Source of the DNA: Promethearchaeota archaeon | GTDB taxonomy: Archaea > Asgardarchaeota > Lokiarchaeia > Sigynarchaeales > SOKP01 | Direction: 5' to 3' | Length of the DNA stretch: 31,600 nucleotides | Assembly: GCA_016839635.1 (NCBI GenBank) | Contig: JAEOTV010000104.1 | Span: forward strand, 1-31,600 | In this document: positions 7,443 through 14,750 of the stretch, in pieces | Position numbering within the stretch: position 1 is the first letter of the stretch | How the letters are laid out: each line of letters starts with the position of its first letter | Program-made: the position numbers and the translations under genes | The notes under the pieces: model-generated | Told to the model about the DNA's origin: nothing | The model's input: the letters and a program-made list of their open reading frames with translations, nothing else | Databases searched by the model: none

Positions 7443-8246
7443 ATGTCAAGAAAAAAAGAAGATTTTAAAGATTACACTGTAAATGGGTTTGATTCTATAG
7501 ATTCTGATATATATGATCGTCAAAAACGTATAAAAGGATGGGATCAAGGTAAAATTTCTAGTACCACAGTTATGTTAATTGGTGCGGGAGCTATAGGGAA
7601 TGAAGTTGTTAAAAATCTTTTGTTAATAGGTATAGGAAAAATAATTTTAGTTGATTATGATTTTATAAATCCCTCAAACTTGAATCGATGCATTCTTTTC
7701 AATTTAGAAAACACTCAACAGAATGAATATAAAGTTGATGCCGTAAAGGAAGCATGCAGTAAATTAAATCCAAAAGTAGAAATTTTTACAGTTAAAAAAG
7801 ATATAAATGATATTGATAAGGTATTATATGAAGAATCGGATGTTGTATGTTCATGTGTAGATAATATTGAAGCTAGACTCGAAGCAAATAATTATGCATT
7901 CTATTATGAAATCCCATTTGTTGATTCTGGAATTGATGAGTTCTTTGGGACTGTTCAATCAGTTTATTCGGGTGTAAAAGATGCAGCCTGTCTTCAGTGT
8001 AATGTTTCTGATATGGATTTAGATATGATGTGGAAAAAATTTTCTTGTACTGGACAAGAAATTGAAAATAAAAATGGTGAAACTTTGGGAATAATACCTG
8101 CGATTGTAACCACTACTTCTATTATCGGTGGATTACAATCACAACAAGTATTGAAATTTATCTTAGGAATTGATTCTTTTAAAAAAAAAAAAAAAATGGA
8201 ATCCCCATCTTGGCCCGCCTTTAATTGGAAAACAATTGAATTATAA
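7443..8246 (+). CDS. E1-like ubiquitin-activating enzyme (ThiF/MoeB/UBA fold), annotated frame stops after a 16-A run
   Basis: 267 residues as read. It has the ThiF/MoeB adenylation fold: nucleotide loop GAGAIG at 47-52, DYDFINPSNLNR at 71-82 with the conserved Asp and Arg, SCVDN near 137-141, and the first zinc pair CLQC at 183-186. Cys202 in FSCTGQE is a plausible thioester cysteine. The enzyme should adenylate the GG end of the modifier at 8931-9209 and pass it to the E2 downstream. After the A run at 8181-8196 this frame ends in MESPSWPAFNWKTIEL, which looks unrelated to the family. The adjacent frame instead continues to a stop at 8326-8328 and supplies the second CxxC, so the intact product would have about 294 residues. 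See the separate tail entry. Confidence 0.85.
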   Translation: MSRKKEDFKDYTVNGFDSIDSDIYDRQKRIKGWDQGKISSTTVMLIGAGAIGNEVVKNLLLIGIGKIILVDYDFINPSNLNRCILFNLENTQQNEYKVDAVKEACSKLNPKVEIFTVKKDINDIDKVLYEESDVVCSCVDNIEARLEANNYAFYYEIPFVDSGIDEFFGTVQSVYSGVKDAACLQCNVSDMDLDMMWKKFSCTGQEIENKNGETLGIIPAIVTTTSIIGGLQSQQVLKFILGIDSFKKKKKMESPSWPAFNWKTIEL

Positions 8247-8328
8247 TGGCTTATTAAATAAATTTGAAGTTATTGAGAAATTAAAAAATCCGTCATGTTG
8301 GACGTGTTCATTCAAAAATCATAAATAA
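8181..8328 (+). other. A16 homopolymer and frameshifted C-terminal tail of the E1 gene
   Basis: Bases 8181-8196 are sixteen A. Reading one base fewer gives KKKKK, then WNPHLGPPLIGKQLNYNGL, then LLNKFEVIEKLKNPSCWTC and SFKNHK before TAA at 8326-8328. The IGKQLNYNGL strand, the FEVIEKLKNPSCWTC strand and the zinc pair C-W-T-C match the order of the C-terminus of MoeB/ThiF/E1 enzymes, where a second CxxC completes the zinc site. The E2 gene begins 29 bases after this stop, which also fits better than the 111 bases left by the earlier stop. This is either a real one-base indel, an assembly error in the homopolymer, or programmed slippage. Confidence 0.75.
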
Positions 8329-8357
8329 ATTATAAAAAAAATAAGATGTGATATTAT

Positions 8358-8921
8358 TTGCCAGAACTTCCTTATGAAATATGGAACGATAGAATTAATA
8401 ATGAACTAAATAATGTAAAAAAGTTGGATGTTCTTGAAGAAAATTCAATTAATATGAATAGTAATGGAGTCGATTTAATTTTAAATATATCAGCTTTAGG
8501 TTTTATTAAGGATAAAGCTGATTTAGCACCAAAAAATTCTCATCGCATATATCTAAAAATAAATCGATCCTTCCCCTATCCTGGTGGGATTGATTTTTCA
8601 TGGTTATCAAAAATATTTCATCCAAATATTCATCCTGTTGAATTATCATTTTCAAATCAACCAGGAACAGGATATATTTGTCTAAATATTTTAAAAAAAT
8701 GGTCTCGATTATCTGATTTAGTAACTACTGTCAGAGCTTTAAAAATATTAGTTGAAAATCCTAATCCCCATGATCCACTTGATTACCCTGAATGTTTGGA
8801 AGCAGCGACATATTTTAAGAAATATAAAGTCGAAGATATAAAGAAAAAGTTTTCTTCTGAGAATGTAAATGAGGATTCTGAGAAGAAAGAAGACGATGAT
8901 ATTATCATCATAGAAGATTAG
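8358..8921 (+). CDS. E2-like ubiquitin-conjugating enzyme (UBC fold)
   Basis: 187 residues. The UBC hallmarks are in order: YLKINRSFPYPGG strand and loop, the HPN triad at 88-90 (FHPNIHP), the active-site Cys108 in GYICLNILKKWS about 18 residues later, and the helix following a PNPHDPLDYP segment. The C-terminal 40 residues are charged and end in an acidic stretch. It should accept the modifier from the E1 as a thioester and donate it to targets. TTG at 8358 is the start: an in-frame TGA lies at 8349-8351 and no ATG is available. It follows the E1 tail by 29 bases and converges on the modifier gene with only 9 bases between the two stops. Confidence 0.88.
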   Translation: MPELPYEIWNDRINNELNNVKKLDVLEENSINMNSNGVDLILNISALGFIKDKADLAPKNSHRIYLKINRSFPYPGGIDFSWLSKIFHPNIHPVELSFSNQPGTGYICLNILKKWSRLSDLVTTVRALKILVENPNPHDPLDYPECLEAATYFKKYKVEDIKKKFSSENVNEDSEKKEDDDIIIIED

Positions 8922-8930
8922 ATAAAACCA

Positions 8931-9209
8931 CTACTTGTTTAAAAAACCACCAATAACTCTTGTCCATAAAATTAACTTCTGGTCTTCTTTCAATCCGAAT
9001 TTATGAATTGCTTCTTGAATTGTGATTTTATTCGGCAATTCTTGATTATTAAGGACTAATGTATAAGAGCGCTGCTCAGTACTAATAATACCCATATGTT
9101 TTACAATAATATCAATAATTCTTTCAATTTGATGATGGTCTTTCACATCTAATTTAATTATTCTTCCTGTTCTTGAATCTTCGACTGAAATTTTCAAATT
9201 CCTATACAC
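8931..9209 (-). CDS. Ubiquitin-like modifier precursor with internal GG
   Basis: 92 residues with the length and beta-grasp rhythm of ubiquitin: two N-terminal strands (LKISVED, RIIKLDV), a helix (QIERIIDIIVKHMG), further strands (YTLVLNNQEL; KLILWTRV), then Gly87-Gly88 followed by FLNK. The four extra residues mean the precursor must be cut to expose GG before an E1 can adenylate it, and a JAMM protease with an intact active site is encoded at 6940-7434. It is the last gene of a minus-strand group headed by the membrane RING-like protein, and it meets the E2 gene tail to tail. Orthology to ubiquitin rather than URM1/SAMP cannot be settled by eye, but the cluster argues for ubiquitin. Confidence 0.85.
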   Translation of the reverse strand: MYRNLKISVEDSRTGRIIKLDVKDHHQIERIIDIIVKHMGIISTEQRSYTLVLNNQELPNKITIQEAIHKFGLKEDQKLILWTRVIGGFLNK

Positions 9210-9303
9210 TTTTGATTTCTATTTTATGTTTTAAATATTATTAAAAACCATTTAAAAGTTAATATTTTTCTTAATACAATTAATTTACAATGTGACTATA
9301 GTT

Positions 9304-9552
9304 CTAATTATTGGAATCATTTTTTTTTCGGAATATCAAATATCTAATAAACCCAATGAAAAATGGAGTTATCCAAACGATTAAAACCCAAACTGCAGCA
9401 TTTATCCGTTTTTTTTTAGCATCTCTATATACCCAAATTACAATAAAAATCAATATTACATATGGTATTAATATAAAAATTAAGAGGAGTACTGATATTA
9501 AGAAAACAAAATCACTATATATTAATAAAATATTAAACGACGAAGATATCAT
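9304..9552 (-). CDS. Small two-TM membrane protein
   Basis: 82 residues: a long hydrophobic stretch at about 13-42, then VYRDAKKKRINAAVW and a second span with FIRYLIFRKK. The RDAKKRxxNAAxW pattern followed by a hydrophobic helix is common in small archaeal membrane proteins related to the N-terminal membrane segment of phospholipase D-like proteins. No catalytic residues are visible. It overlaps the 3' end of the RING-like gene by 20 bases and precedes the modifier gene by 94 bases on the same strand, so it is probably translated with the RING-like gene. A role as a membrane partner of that protein is only a guess from position. Confidence 0.6.
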   Translation of the reverse strand: MISSSFNILLIYSDFVFLISVLLLIFILIPYVILIFIVIWVYRDAKKKRINAAVWVLIVWITPFFIGFIRYLIFRKKNDSNN

Positions 9553-10435
9553 CTAGGTTTCCTCCTGTTTTTTTTGATTTTCCTTCATCAAAAGGGGTTT
9601 CACATACCCAACAAGCATTCTCTAAATTGCTTAATGAACTCGAGCATCTCACGCAATAAAGAACCTCGCATTTAGGACAAACATAACTTAATCGTGAGAC
9701 CTTACTTTTACATACAAGACATATTTTTTTTTCGATAGAAAAATTAACTTCCTCTTCAGTAATTTTTTCTGGTTTTGTAAAAATCTTTAGAAAATCTTTG
9801 AGTTCTACTTTTTCTTCTCTCAATAAGGTTTCTTGGGACCTAATCCTCTTAATTACTTGATTTATTATAAAAATTATAACTAAACAAAGGACTAAAGCTG
9901 AAATCAAGATTAATATGAAACTTATTATGGAAAGAGGTAAATTTGTGAAAGAAGTTATACCTAAAAATAATAATATACAAAAAATTAAGGTTAAAACTGT
10001 CCAATTAGCTAAAGGTTTATAAAAAAAATCAAGATTAAGAATTGATGGAGAAGTTGCTATTAAAACTCCAATTAAAACAATAGTAGATGATATTCCTGGT
10101 ACAAGAAGATTCAATGCTTTTAATGGTGTTGCCTCGAAAGTCCATCCGATCAAAAAAATAGTAAAACCAATAGCCATAATAGAGGAAATTGCTTTAAACT
10201 CAACCTTTAATTTAATAGAAAACCAAATAAAAATAAAACATAATGCTATTATATTGACAAATAGATAGATATAGGCATATTCATAAAAATAGTAAATTAA
10301 AATATGAATTAAATTATTTGTTTGAAAAATACTTTCTATATCACCTATATAAGTACCCTCTAATAAATAATCACCAAAATAAAAAAAGATTCTTATAAAT
10401 CCAGTACTAAACCATAAACTAGCAAACCCATACAT
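9533..10435 (-). CDS. Multi-pass membrane protein with C-terminal RING-like zinc domain (E3 candidate)
   Basis: 300 residues from the first ATG. Five or six membrane spans fill about 1-205, then a cytoplasmic linker, then a C8 zinc module: Cys239, 242, 253, 256, 261, 264, 275 and 278, spaced C-x2-C-x10-C-x2-C-x4-C-x2-C-x10-C-x2-C. This is a cross-brace arrangement like a RING finger with Cys at every ligand position; the ENACWVC end resembles zinc modules of other Asgard membrane proteins. Together with the modifier gene in the same operon it is a candidate membrane E3 ligase, by inference. The start is doubtful: the frame stays open upstream to 10573 and encodes another plausible span, but holds no ATG, GTG or TTG. 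Confidence 0.7.
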   Translation of the reverse strand: MYGFASLWFSTGFIRIFFYFGDYLLEGTYIGDIESIFQTNNLIHILIYYFYEYAYIYLFVNIIALCFIFIWFSIKLKVEFKAISSIMAIGFTIFLIGWTFEATPLKALNLLVPGISSTIVLIGVLIATSPSILNLDFFYKPLANWTVLTLIFCILLFLGITSFTNLPLSIISFILILISALVLCLVIIFIINQVIKRIRSQETLLREEKVELKDFLKIFTKPEKITEEEVNFSIEKKICLVCKSKVSRLSYVCPKCEVLYCVRCSSSLSNLENACWVCETPFDEGKSKKTGGNLDDIFVV

Positions 10436-10587
10436 TAATAGTCTTTCATGATGATCATCCTTATTTCGGCCTCTGTATAAGAAAAAAATTCCACAGATAA
10501 TCAGTGTTGAAATCGTAAAACTTGAGAGAAAACGCTCAAATGGATCAAAAGTGATAAATAGTACTATTGGGGTTCACCAAGAACCAT
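10436..10587 (-). other. Upstream coding-like extension of the RING-like gene, probably frameshifted start
   Basis: In the frame of the RING-like gene the codons from 10573 down to 10436 read PIVLFITFDPFERFLSSF, then TISTLIICGIFFLYRGRNKD, which is a membrane span with a positively charged end, and join the annotated ATG without a stop. A TGA lies at 10574-10576 and no usual start codon exists in the extension. In a neighbouring frame an ATG at 10585-10587 begins MVLGEPQ and hits a stop within eight codons. One missing base near the CCCC run would join it to the extension. Confidence 0.45.
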
Positions 10588-10727
10588 TAAATATTACAAT
10601 GGTGTAAATTATAATTAACTTAAGAGGTTTGAACATAAAAAAATTTGTCATTAAAAAAGACGTAAGGGTTTGATTAGATTAAAAATCTCTCTTAACTAAA
10701 TAAAAAATTATTACTAAATTTGCTTGT

Positions 10728-11768
10728 ATGGATTTAATGATGATGAGAAAAAGTATATTATCAATTATCATAATGATCGTTTTCGGTTTTAGTATGATTG
10801 TCTCCATACCTATGATCTTTCTTTCAATTAGCTTCTCACCACACTACATAATTGAACATCATAAAGATTATTATTATACTAATAAATCCATTAATCCTTC
10901 TGTAATCAAATCATTAAATATTAATACAGATATAGGAGAAATTGATATAAAATATACATATTTCCCAGTTGATTATTACGTGAAAATAGAAGTAGATATG
11001 GAGTTGATCAGTCAAAATATTGCGGGGAAATCATATTTAGATTATTTCAACGAACCTTTTTGGCAAAATACAAGCAATTCCCTTATGTTTACAATGGAAT
11101 TAAAAACAGATGCATTCGATGCATGGTTTGAACCTTCTTATTGGATTAGTCAAAAAGTTAATCTAATTATAACGATTAACCCAAACGTCTTATTCAATAT
11201 TAACACTACGATATATGAAAAAGGTGATGTGAAATTAGAAGTAAAAGGAGGGATAAACGTTAATAATGTGAATATTAATACTAAACAAGGCAATATTCTT
11301 TATGACTTTATTTGGTGCACGATTAAAGGTAATATTACTGGATTTGCTGGTTCTGGAGATATAAAATTAAAAGCAAATAATATTAAATATACCAAAAACA
11401 ATATATGGACTCTTATTAATGATGAAGGTTTAATTACATTTAATATTATTCAAAATAGAGCTATGGAGGCAAACCTAACTGGTTTTGGGAAAACCAATAC
11501 TGGAGAAATCAAAATAATTTATTCTGACTACTCTTCAAACATTGGAGCTAAATTTACTTTTCATAACTACTCAGGTTCTTGGGGAGGAATATATAATGCT
11601 TGGGTCGGTTTTCCTGAAGATCCACAATCTTTTTATGATCCCCCTGATGTAGGTTATATCTTTAAATCCTTCGATTTCCCAACTAAAAACAACTATAATT
11701 TAACATTATATAAATCTTTTACATTTGGAGATTATACTGTTAATCTGTCCAGTATTCCATTTAATTAA
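10728..11768 (+). CDS. Membrane-anchored surface protein, DUF4097-like beta-repeat type
   Basis: 346 residues with an N-terminal membrane span at about 8-32 and a large extracellular part. The sequence after the span (SLNINTDIGEIDIKY, PVDYYVKIEVDMEL) aligns by eye with the protein at 19967-21064 (QININSDIGSILVRY, PTDYYAKIDLDIHI), so the two are paralogues. The middle has short strand-turn repeats (GDVKLEVKGGINVNN, GNITGFAGSGDIKLK) typical of DUF4097-like right-handed beta structures. Compared with its paralogue it has lost most of the STG turn motifs. Function is unknown; surface location is inferred from the anchor. It sits alone, convergent with the peptide-binding protein that follows. Confidence 0.6.
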   Translation: MDLMMMRKSILSIIIMIVFGFSMIVSIPMIFLSISFSPHYIIEHHKDYYYTNKSINPSVIKSLNINTDIGEIDIKYTYFPVDYYVKIEVDMELISQNIAGKSYLDYFNEPFWQNTSNSLMFTMELKTDAFDAWFEPSYWISQKVNLIITINPNVLFNINTTIYEKGDVKLEVKGGINVNNVNINTKQGNILYDFIWCTIKGNITGFAGSGDIKLKANNIKYTKNNIWTLINDEGLITFNIIQNRAMEANLTGFGKTNTGEIKIIYSDYSSNIGAKFTFHNYSGSWGGIYNAWVGFPEDPQSFYDPPDVGYIFKSFDFPTKNNYNLTLYKSFTFGDYTVNLSSIPFN

Positions 11769-11823
11769 GTTTGTTATTCTTAAAATATCAATAGAAAAAA
11801 AGCGTTTTTATCCAATAGAAATC

Positions 11824-13530
11824 TTAAACGAAATATAAGTTTTTAAAAGCTCCAGCTCCCCAATATCCCCAACCTCTTAAATTTGATCGATAAACATCAA
11901 ACCATACATTGGAATATAACCATACTACAGGGTATACTTTTTCAATAAGACGTTTCTGAATATTAAAATAAATATTATTCCTCAAAGTAGGATTTGATTC
12001 TACTAATCCATCTTCCATCCATTGTTGAACTAGTGTATCATTAGTCTGTTGGTAATTATCAAATCCGTCAGTCTTACTTGAAAACATATAGTTAATAGTT
12101 AATGATGGATCATTATAGCCAACAGCCCATCCTAATCTCCATAAATCTGTTTTTCCAGCAAAAATTTGGTCCCAATGGTCTAACGATGTCAATGGATAAG
12201 TTTCTATTTTAACACCAATTTGTCTAAGATCTTCTGTTAAAATTAAGGGAAACTCTGTCATAAGGCCTTCCCAACCAATAATATATGTAGTATTATATTT
12301 TCCAAGAGGTGTTGGGCTATTTGCTATCATTTCCCATTCGTTTCCAGTAGTTATGTTATCGTTTGCGGTTAAACTAGCTGTTCCAGGCCAATTCGCTTCC
12401 TTTAAAGCTTGGCGTGCTATTGAAATATTATAGTACGGCAAATTAAAATCCTCCCAGTTAGAATATAGTGTTCCTAATGCTAATGGCGATCTACATCTTG
12501 TATTTGATCCATGTGAGTAAGAATCATGAACATCAAGAATATTAGTATAATTTAAAGCATATGAGATCGCCTTTCTCATCGGAGTATCTATTCTTTTGTT
12601 GTTCATTCCAAGAAACCAGAACCCCGGTTCGATAAATTCATCTACCACAATTGTAGAATCTTCTTTATATTCTTCGATGTAGCTATCATTTCCTGCAGCA
12701 TAATGAGTCTCTCCAGCGAGAAATCTTTCATTGCTTTCAATATAGCCAAGGGGTAAGAAAATAAATTTATCTATTATAGGTTTAGGTCTACCCCAGTACT
12801 TATTATTAGCAATTATGGTTGTATTGACATATATCACATTGGATTCGTAAATATAAGGGCCCGTCCCGATTATTTTTTCAGTAAAAACGTCAAGGAATCG
12901 ATCTTTCGGTGTCGATAAAGGTGATAAGATATAAGCATGCTGATAAGTTAATAATGACCTAAAAGGAACATAAGGTTTATTTAAAACAAATTTTACAGTA
13001 AATTCATCTATAACCTCAGTTCCATTTAGGATTGGTGTCCCATCTGAGTGTTGCCAGAGAAAAGGATAAGATATATTGACTAATAAATGTTGGAGCCTAT
13101 CAAAGTTCCATTTTACTGCTGTAGCATTAAATTGTGTACCGTCATGGAATTCAATTCCCTCTTTAAGAGTACATGTAAAATTTAATTTATCAATGCTCCA
13201 AGTTCCTTCTTTAGCCAGATGCGGAACATTTTCATTATATCTACTAGTTTGATTACTCCACTCGGTAAATAATGGCTCAGCAATTTGATTAATAATTATA
13301 GGATCATTACCACCTAAATTAAGTGGATCAATACTATCAAGCCCCCCAGAATATCCCATGATGAAAGTACCGCCCTTAGGTATTTCAATTATATTAAATA
13401 TAAGAATACCACTTATAATCCCAGCTATCGCTACTGAAGCGATTATACCTCCTCCCATAAGTGGGTTTTTTAAATCTTTTAGTATTTTTTTAGGACCTTT
13501 CTTTAGAGCTTTTGGTTCTTTTTCATTCAT
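11824..13530 (-). CDS. ABC transporter substrate-binding protein, family 5 (oligopeptide type), membrane-anchored
   Basis: 568 residues. After a Lys-rich cytoplasmic tail, a span at about 27-50 anchors the protein outside the cell. The rest follows the DppA/OppA fold: GGTFIMGYSGGLDSIDPL near the start, EGIEFHDGTQFNATAVKWNF, GTGPYIYES, a MRKAISYALN segment, and a C-terminal region with the Leu/Trp-rich DLWRLGWAVGYNDPS. Ligands in this family are peptides, nickel complexes or sugars, and I cannot pick one. No permease or ATPase gene adjoins it, but a DppB-type permease begins at 31453 and may be part of a compatible system. Confidence 0.88.
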   Translation of the reverse strand: MNEKEPKALKKGPKKILKDLKNPLMGGGIIASVAIAGIISGILIFNIIEIPKGGTFIMGYSGGLDSIDPLNLGGNDPIIINQIAEPLFTEWSNQTSRYNENVPHLAKEGTWSIDKLNFTCTLKEGIEFHDGTQFNATAVKWNFDRLQHLLVNISYPFLWQHSDGTPILNGTEVIDEFTVKFVLNKPYVPFRSLLTYQHAYILSPLSTPKDRFLDVFTEKIIGTGPYIYESNVIYVNTTIIANNKYWGRPKPIIDKFIFLPLGYIESNERFLAGETHYAAGNDSYIEEYKEDSTIVVDEFIEPGFWFLGMNNKRIDTPMRKAISYALNYTNILDVHDSYSHGSNTRCRSPLALGTLYSNWEDFNLPYYNISIARQALKEANWPGTASLTANDNITTGNEWEMIANSPTPLGKYNTTYIIGWEGLMTEFPLILTEDLRQIGVKIETYPLTSLDHWDQIFAGKTDLWRLGWAVGYNDPSLTINYMFSSKTDGFDNYQQTNDTLVQQWMEDGLVESNPTLRNNIYFNIQKRLIEKVYPVVWLYSNVWFDVYRSNLRGWGYWGAGAFKNLYFV

Positions 13531-13688
13531 TTCTTATTTCAAAATAATTTGCTTATTTTGATCATTTTGCTATAATTTAGTTATTGATTAGTTGTTTTAT
13601 TAAAGTTTATGATAATTAATCTTTTAACAAAAATGAAAAATGTAAAAGAAGTAGATTCTTTTTGAGATTATTCTGAATATATTTTGAG

Positions 13689-14219
13689 CTAGAAATATAA
13701 TTTCTCAATAATTGCGTCAAATGCTTCATAAACACCTTCACCAGTTTTAGCTGAGGTGGTATAATATCCAATAAAATTATGTTTATTTACGATTTTTTGA
13801 ATTTCAGGGTGATCCAGAATATCAATATCAATTAAATCACTCTTATTAGCAAAAAGTATAATAGGGATATTTCCACAAAATCGTTTGATATCTTCATGCC
13901 AATTTTGAATATGTTTAAAACTATTTCTTCCAAGATCGTTTTCTTCAAGGCTATATACGATAATAGCAGCGTCACTTTCTCTATAAAATGAGGGACGTAG
14001 AAAATCAAGATCTCTTTGCCCTGCGATATCCCAAAATAATAATCGAATGTGATCTCTATCAATCTCCTTATCGAATTTTGAAAATTGAGCACCAATTGTC
14101 TCAATATAATCGGTTTCAAAAGTACCTAATGTGAACTTTTGAATGAGGGATGTCTTCCCTACCCTTCCATCCCCAATCAATGTAATTTTAAACCGTAATT
14201 TTTTTCCAGAATTGCTCAT
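13689..14219 (-). CDS. Ras/Rab-like small GTPase
   Basis: 176 residues, the size of a bare G domain. All five boxes are present: G1 GDGRVGKT at 16-23, G2 Thr41 in ETIGAQF, G3 WDIAGQ at 63-68 with the catalytic Gln68, G4 NKSD at 125-128, and G5 TSAK at 155-158. The set is like eukaryotic Rab/Ras proteins and common in Asgard archaea in many copies. There is no C-terminal Cys for prenylation; the protein ends soon after the last helix (AIIEKLYF), so membrane attachment, if any, must use another partner. It stands alone, with about 160 bases to the peptide-binding gene and over 500 bases of mostly non-coding DNA on its other side. Confidence 0.92.
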   Translation of the reverse strand: MSNSGKKLRFKITLIGDGRVGKTSLIQKFTLGTFETDYIETIGAQFSKFDKEIDRDHIRLLFWDIAGQRDLDFLRPSFYRESDAAIIVYSLEENDLGRNSFKHIQNWHEDIKRFCGNIPIILFANKSDLIDIDILDHPEIQKIVNKHNFIGYYTTSAKTGEGVYEAFDAIIEKLYF

Positions 14220-14479
14220 AAAAAAGAAGGTCTGTAGAATATCATTCTTAACATATGATTAGCTTTTCAATTATAAAAAACTTTGTCTAAAATTTAGTCT
14301 AGTGTACTTTAAACTTTAAAAAAAAGATATATAGAATGAAGGTTAACAAATATAGATTTAAGATTGAAATTTAGGATAATTTGAAATATTTTTTAAAAAG
14401 AAATATATACAGATCTAGCAGATTTTTAAATGAACATTGGAAAGATAAGTTGATAATGTATTGAAATGATAGTCTAATA
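14220..14479. other. AT-rich non-coding stretch
   Basis: The first half of a 530-base gap (14220-14750). Apart from a TATA-like element at 14318-14337 I see no open frame, RNA gene or strong hairpin. Together with the gene relic that follows, it looks like the promoter region of a decayed gene. Confidence 0.5.
14318..14337 (+). promoter_or_regulatory. TATA-like promoter element (second copy of the 20-nt sequence)
   Basis: Identical over 20 bases to 2631-2650: eight A followed by GATATATAGAAT. It faces the winged-helix/TPR relic at 14480-14641, so it may be that gene's old promoter. The long distance (about 160 bases) could also mean it drives an untranslated RNA. Confidence 0.35.
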
Positions 14480-14508
14480 TTGAAAATAAGAGATTTGAAA
14501 ATAAGAGA
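14480..14508 (+). repeat. Tandem 14-nt duplication
   Basis: TTGAAAATAAGAGA occurs at 14480-14493 and again at 14495-14508, one base apart. It lies at the 5' edge of the winged-helix/TPR relic and may be a small slippage duplication in non-selected DNA. Confidence 0.6.
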
Positions 14509-14641
14509 GCCAAGGTGTTTTCAGAAGATTTGTGCTAAAAGATTGAATTATCCACCACAAGAGATCATTACTCCTTTAGGGTTTGAGAAAAAGGATTTTG
14601 AATATGTTATTTTGTGGATGCTAAACAATAATGAAGAATGA
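14480..14641 (+). pseudogene. Relic of a winged-helix/TPR regulator gene (N-terminal fragment)
   Basis: This frame reads ICAKRLNYPPQEIITPL and then KDFEYVILWMLNNNEE before TGA at 14639-14641. It closely matches the first 35 residues of the intact gene at 3810 (SAKNYPPQEVIDHP, HIILWMLYNNEECEWSDF). The stop replaces the Cys codon that follows NNEE (TGT to TGA), and the downstream sequence no longer resembles the family, so the gene has lost nearly everything after the first helix. No ATG precedes the homologous part; TTG at 14480 is the only upstream start. I read it as the dead 5' end of a paralogue, possibly left by a deletion. Confidence 0.65.
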
Positions 14642-14750
14642 GCCTCAAGAAACTAGAAATTAGAAATTAGATTGACATGTTTATAGTAGTGACTACTTTT
14701 TTGTATATATACTAACTTTAAGATTAAAAATAAAAAATATAAAATTTATT

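Noticed and set aside
9311..9556. 81-codon plus-strand frame opposite the small two-TM gene
   Set aside because: Shadow of the minus-strand gene, which has coherent spans and overlaps its operon neighbour.
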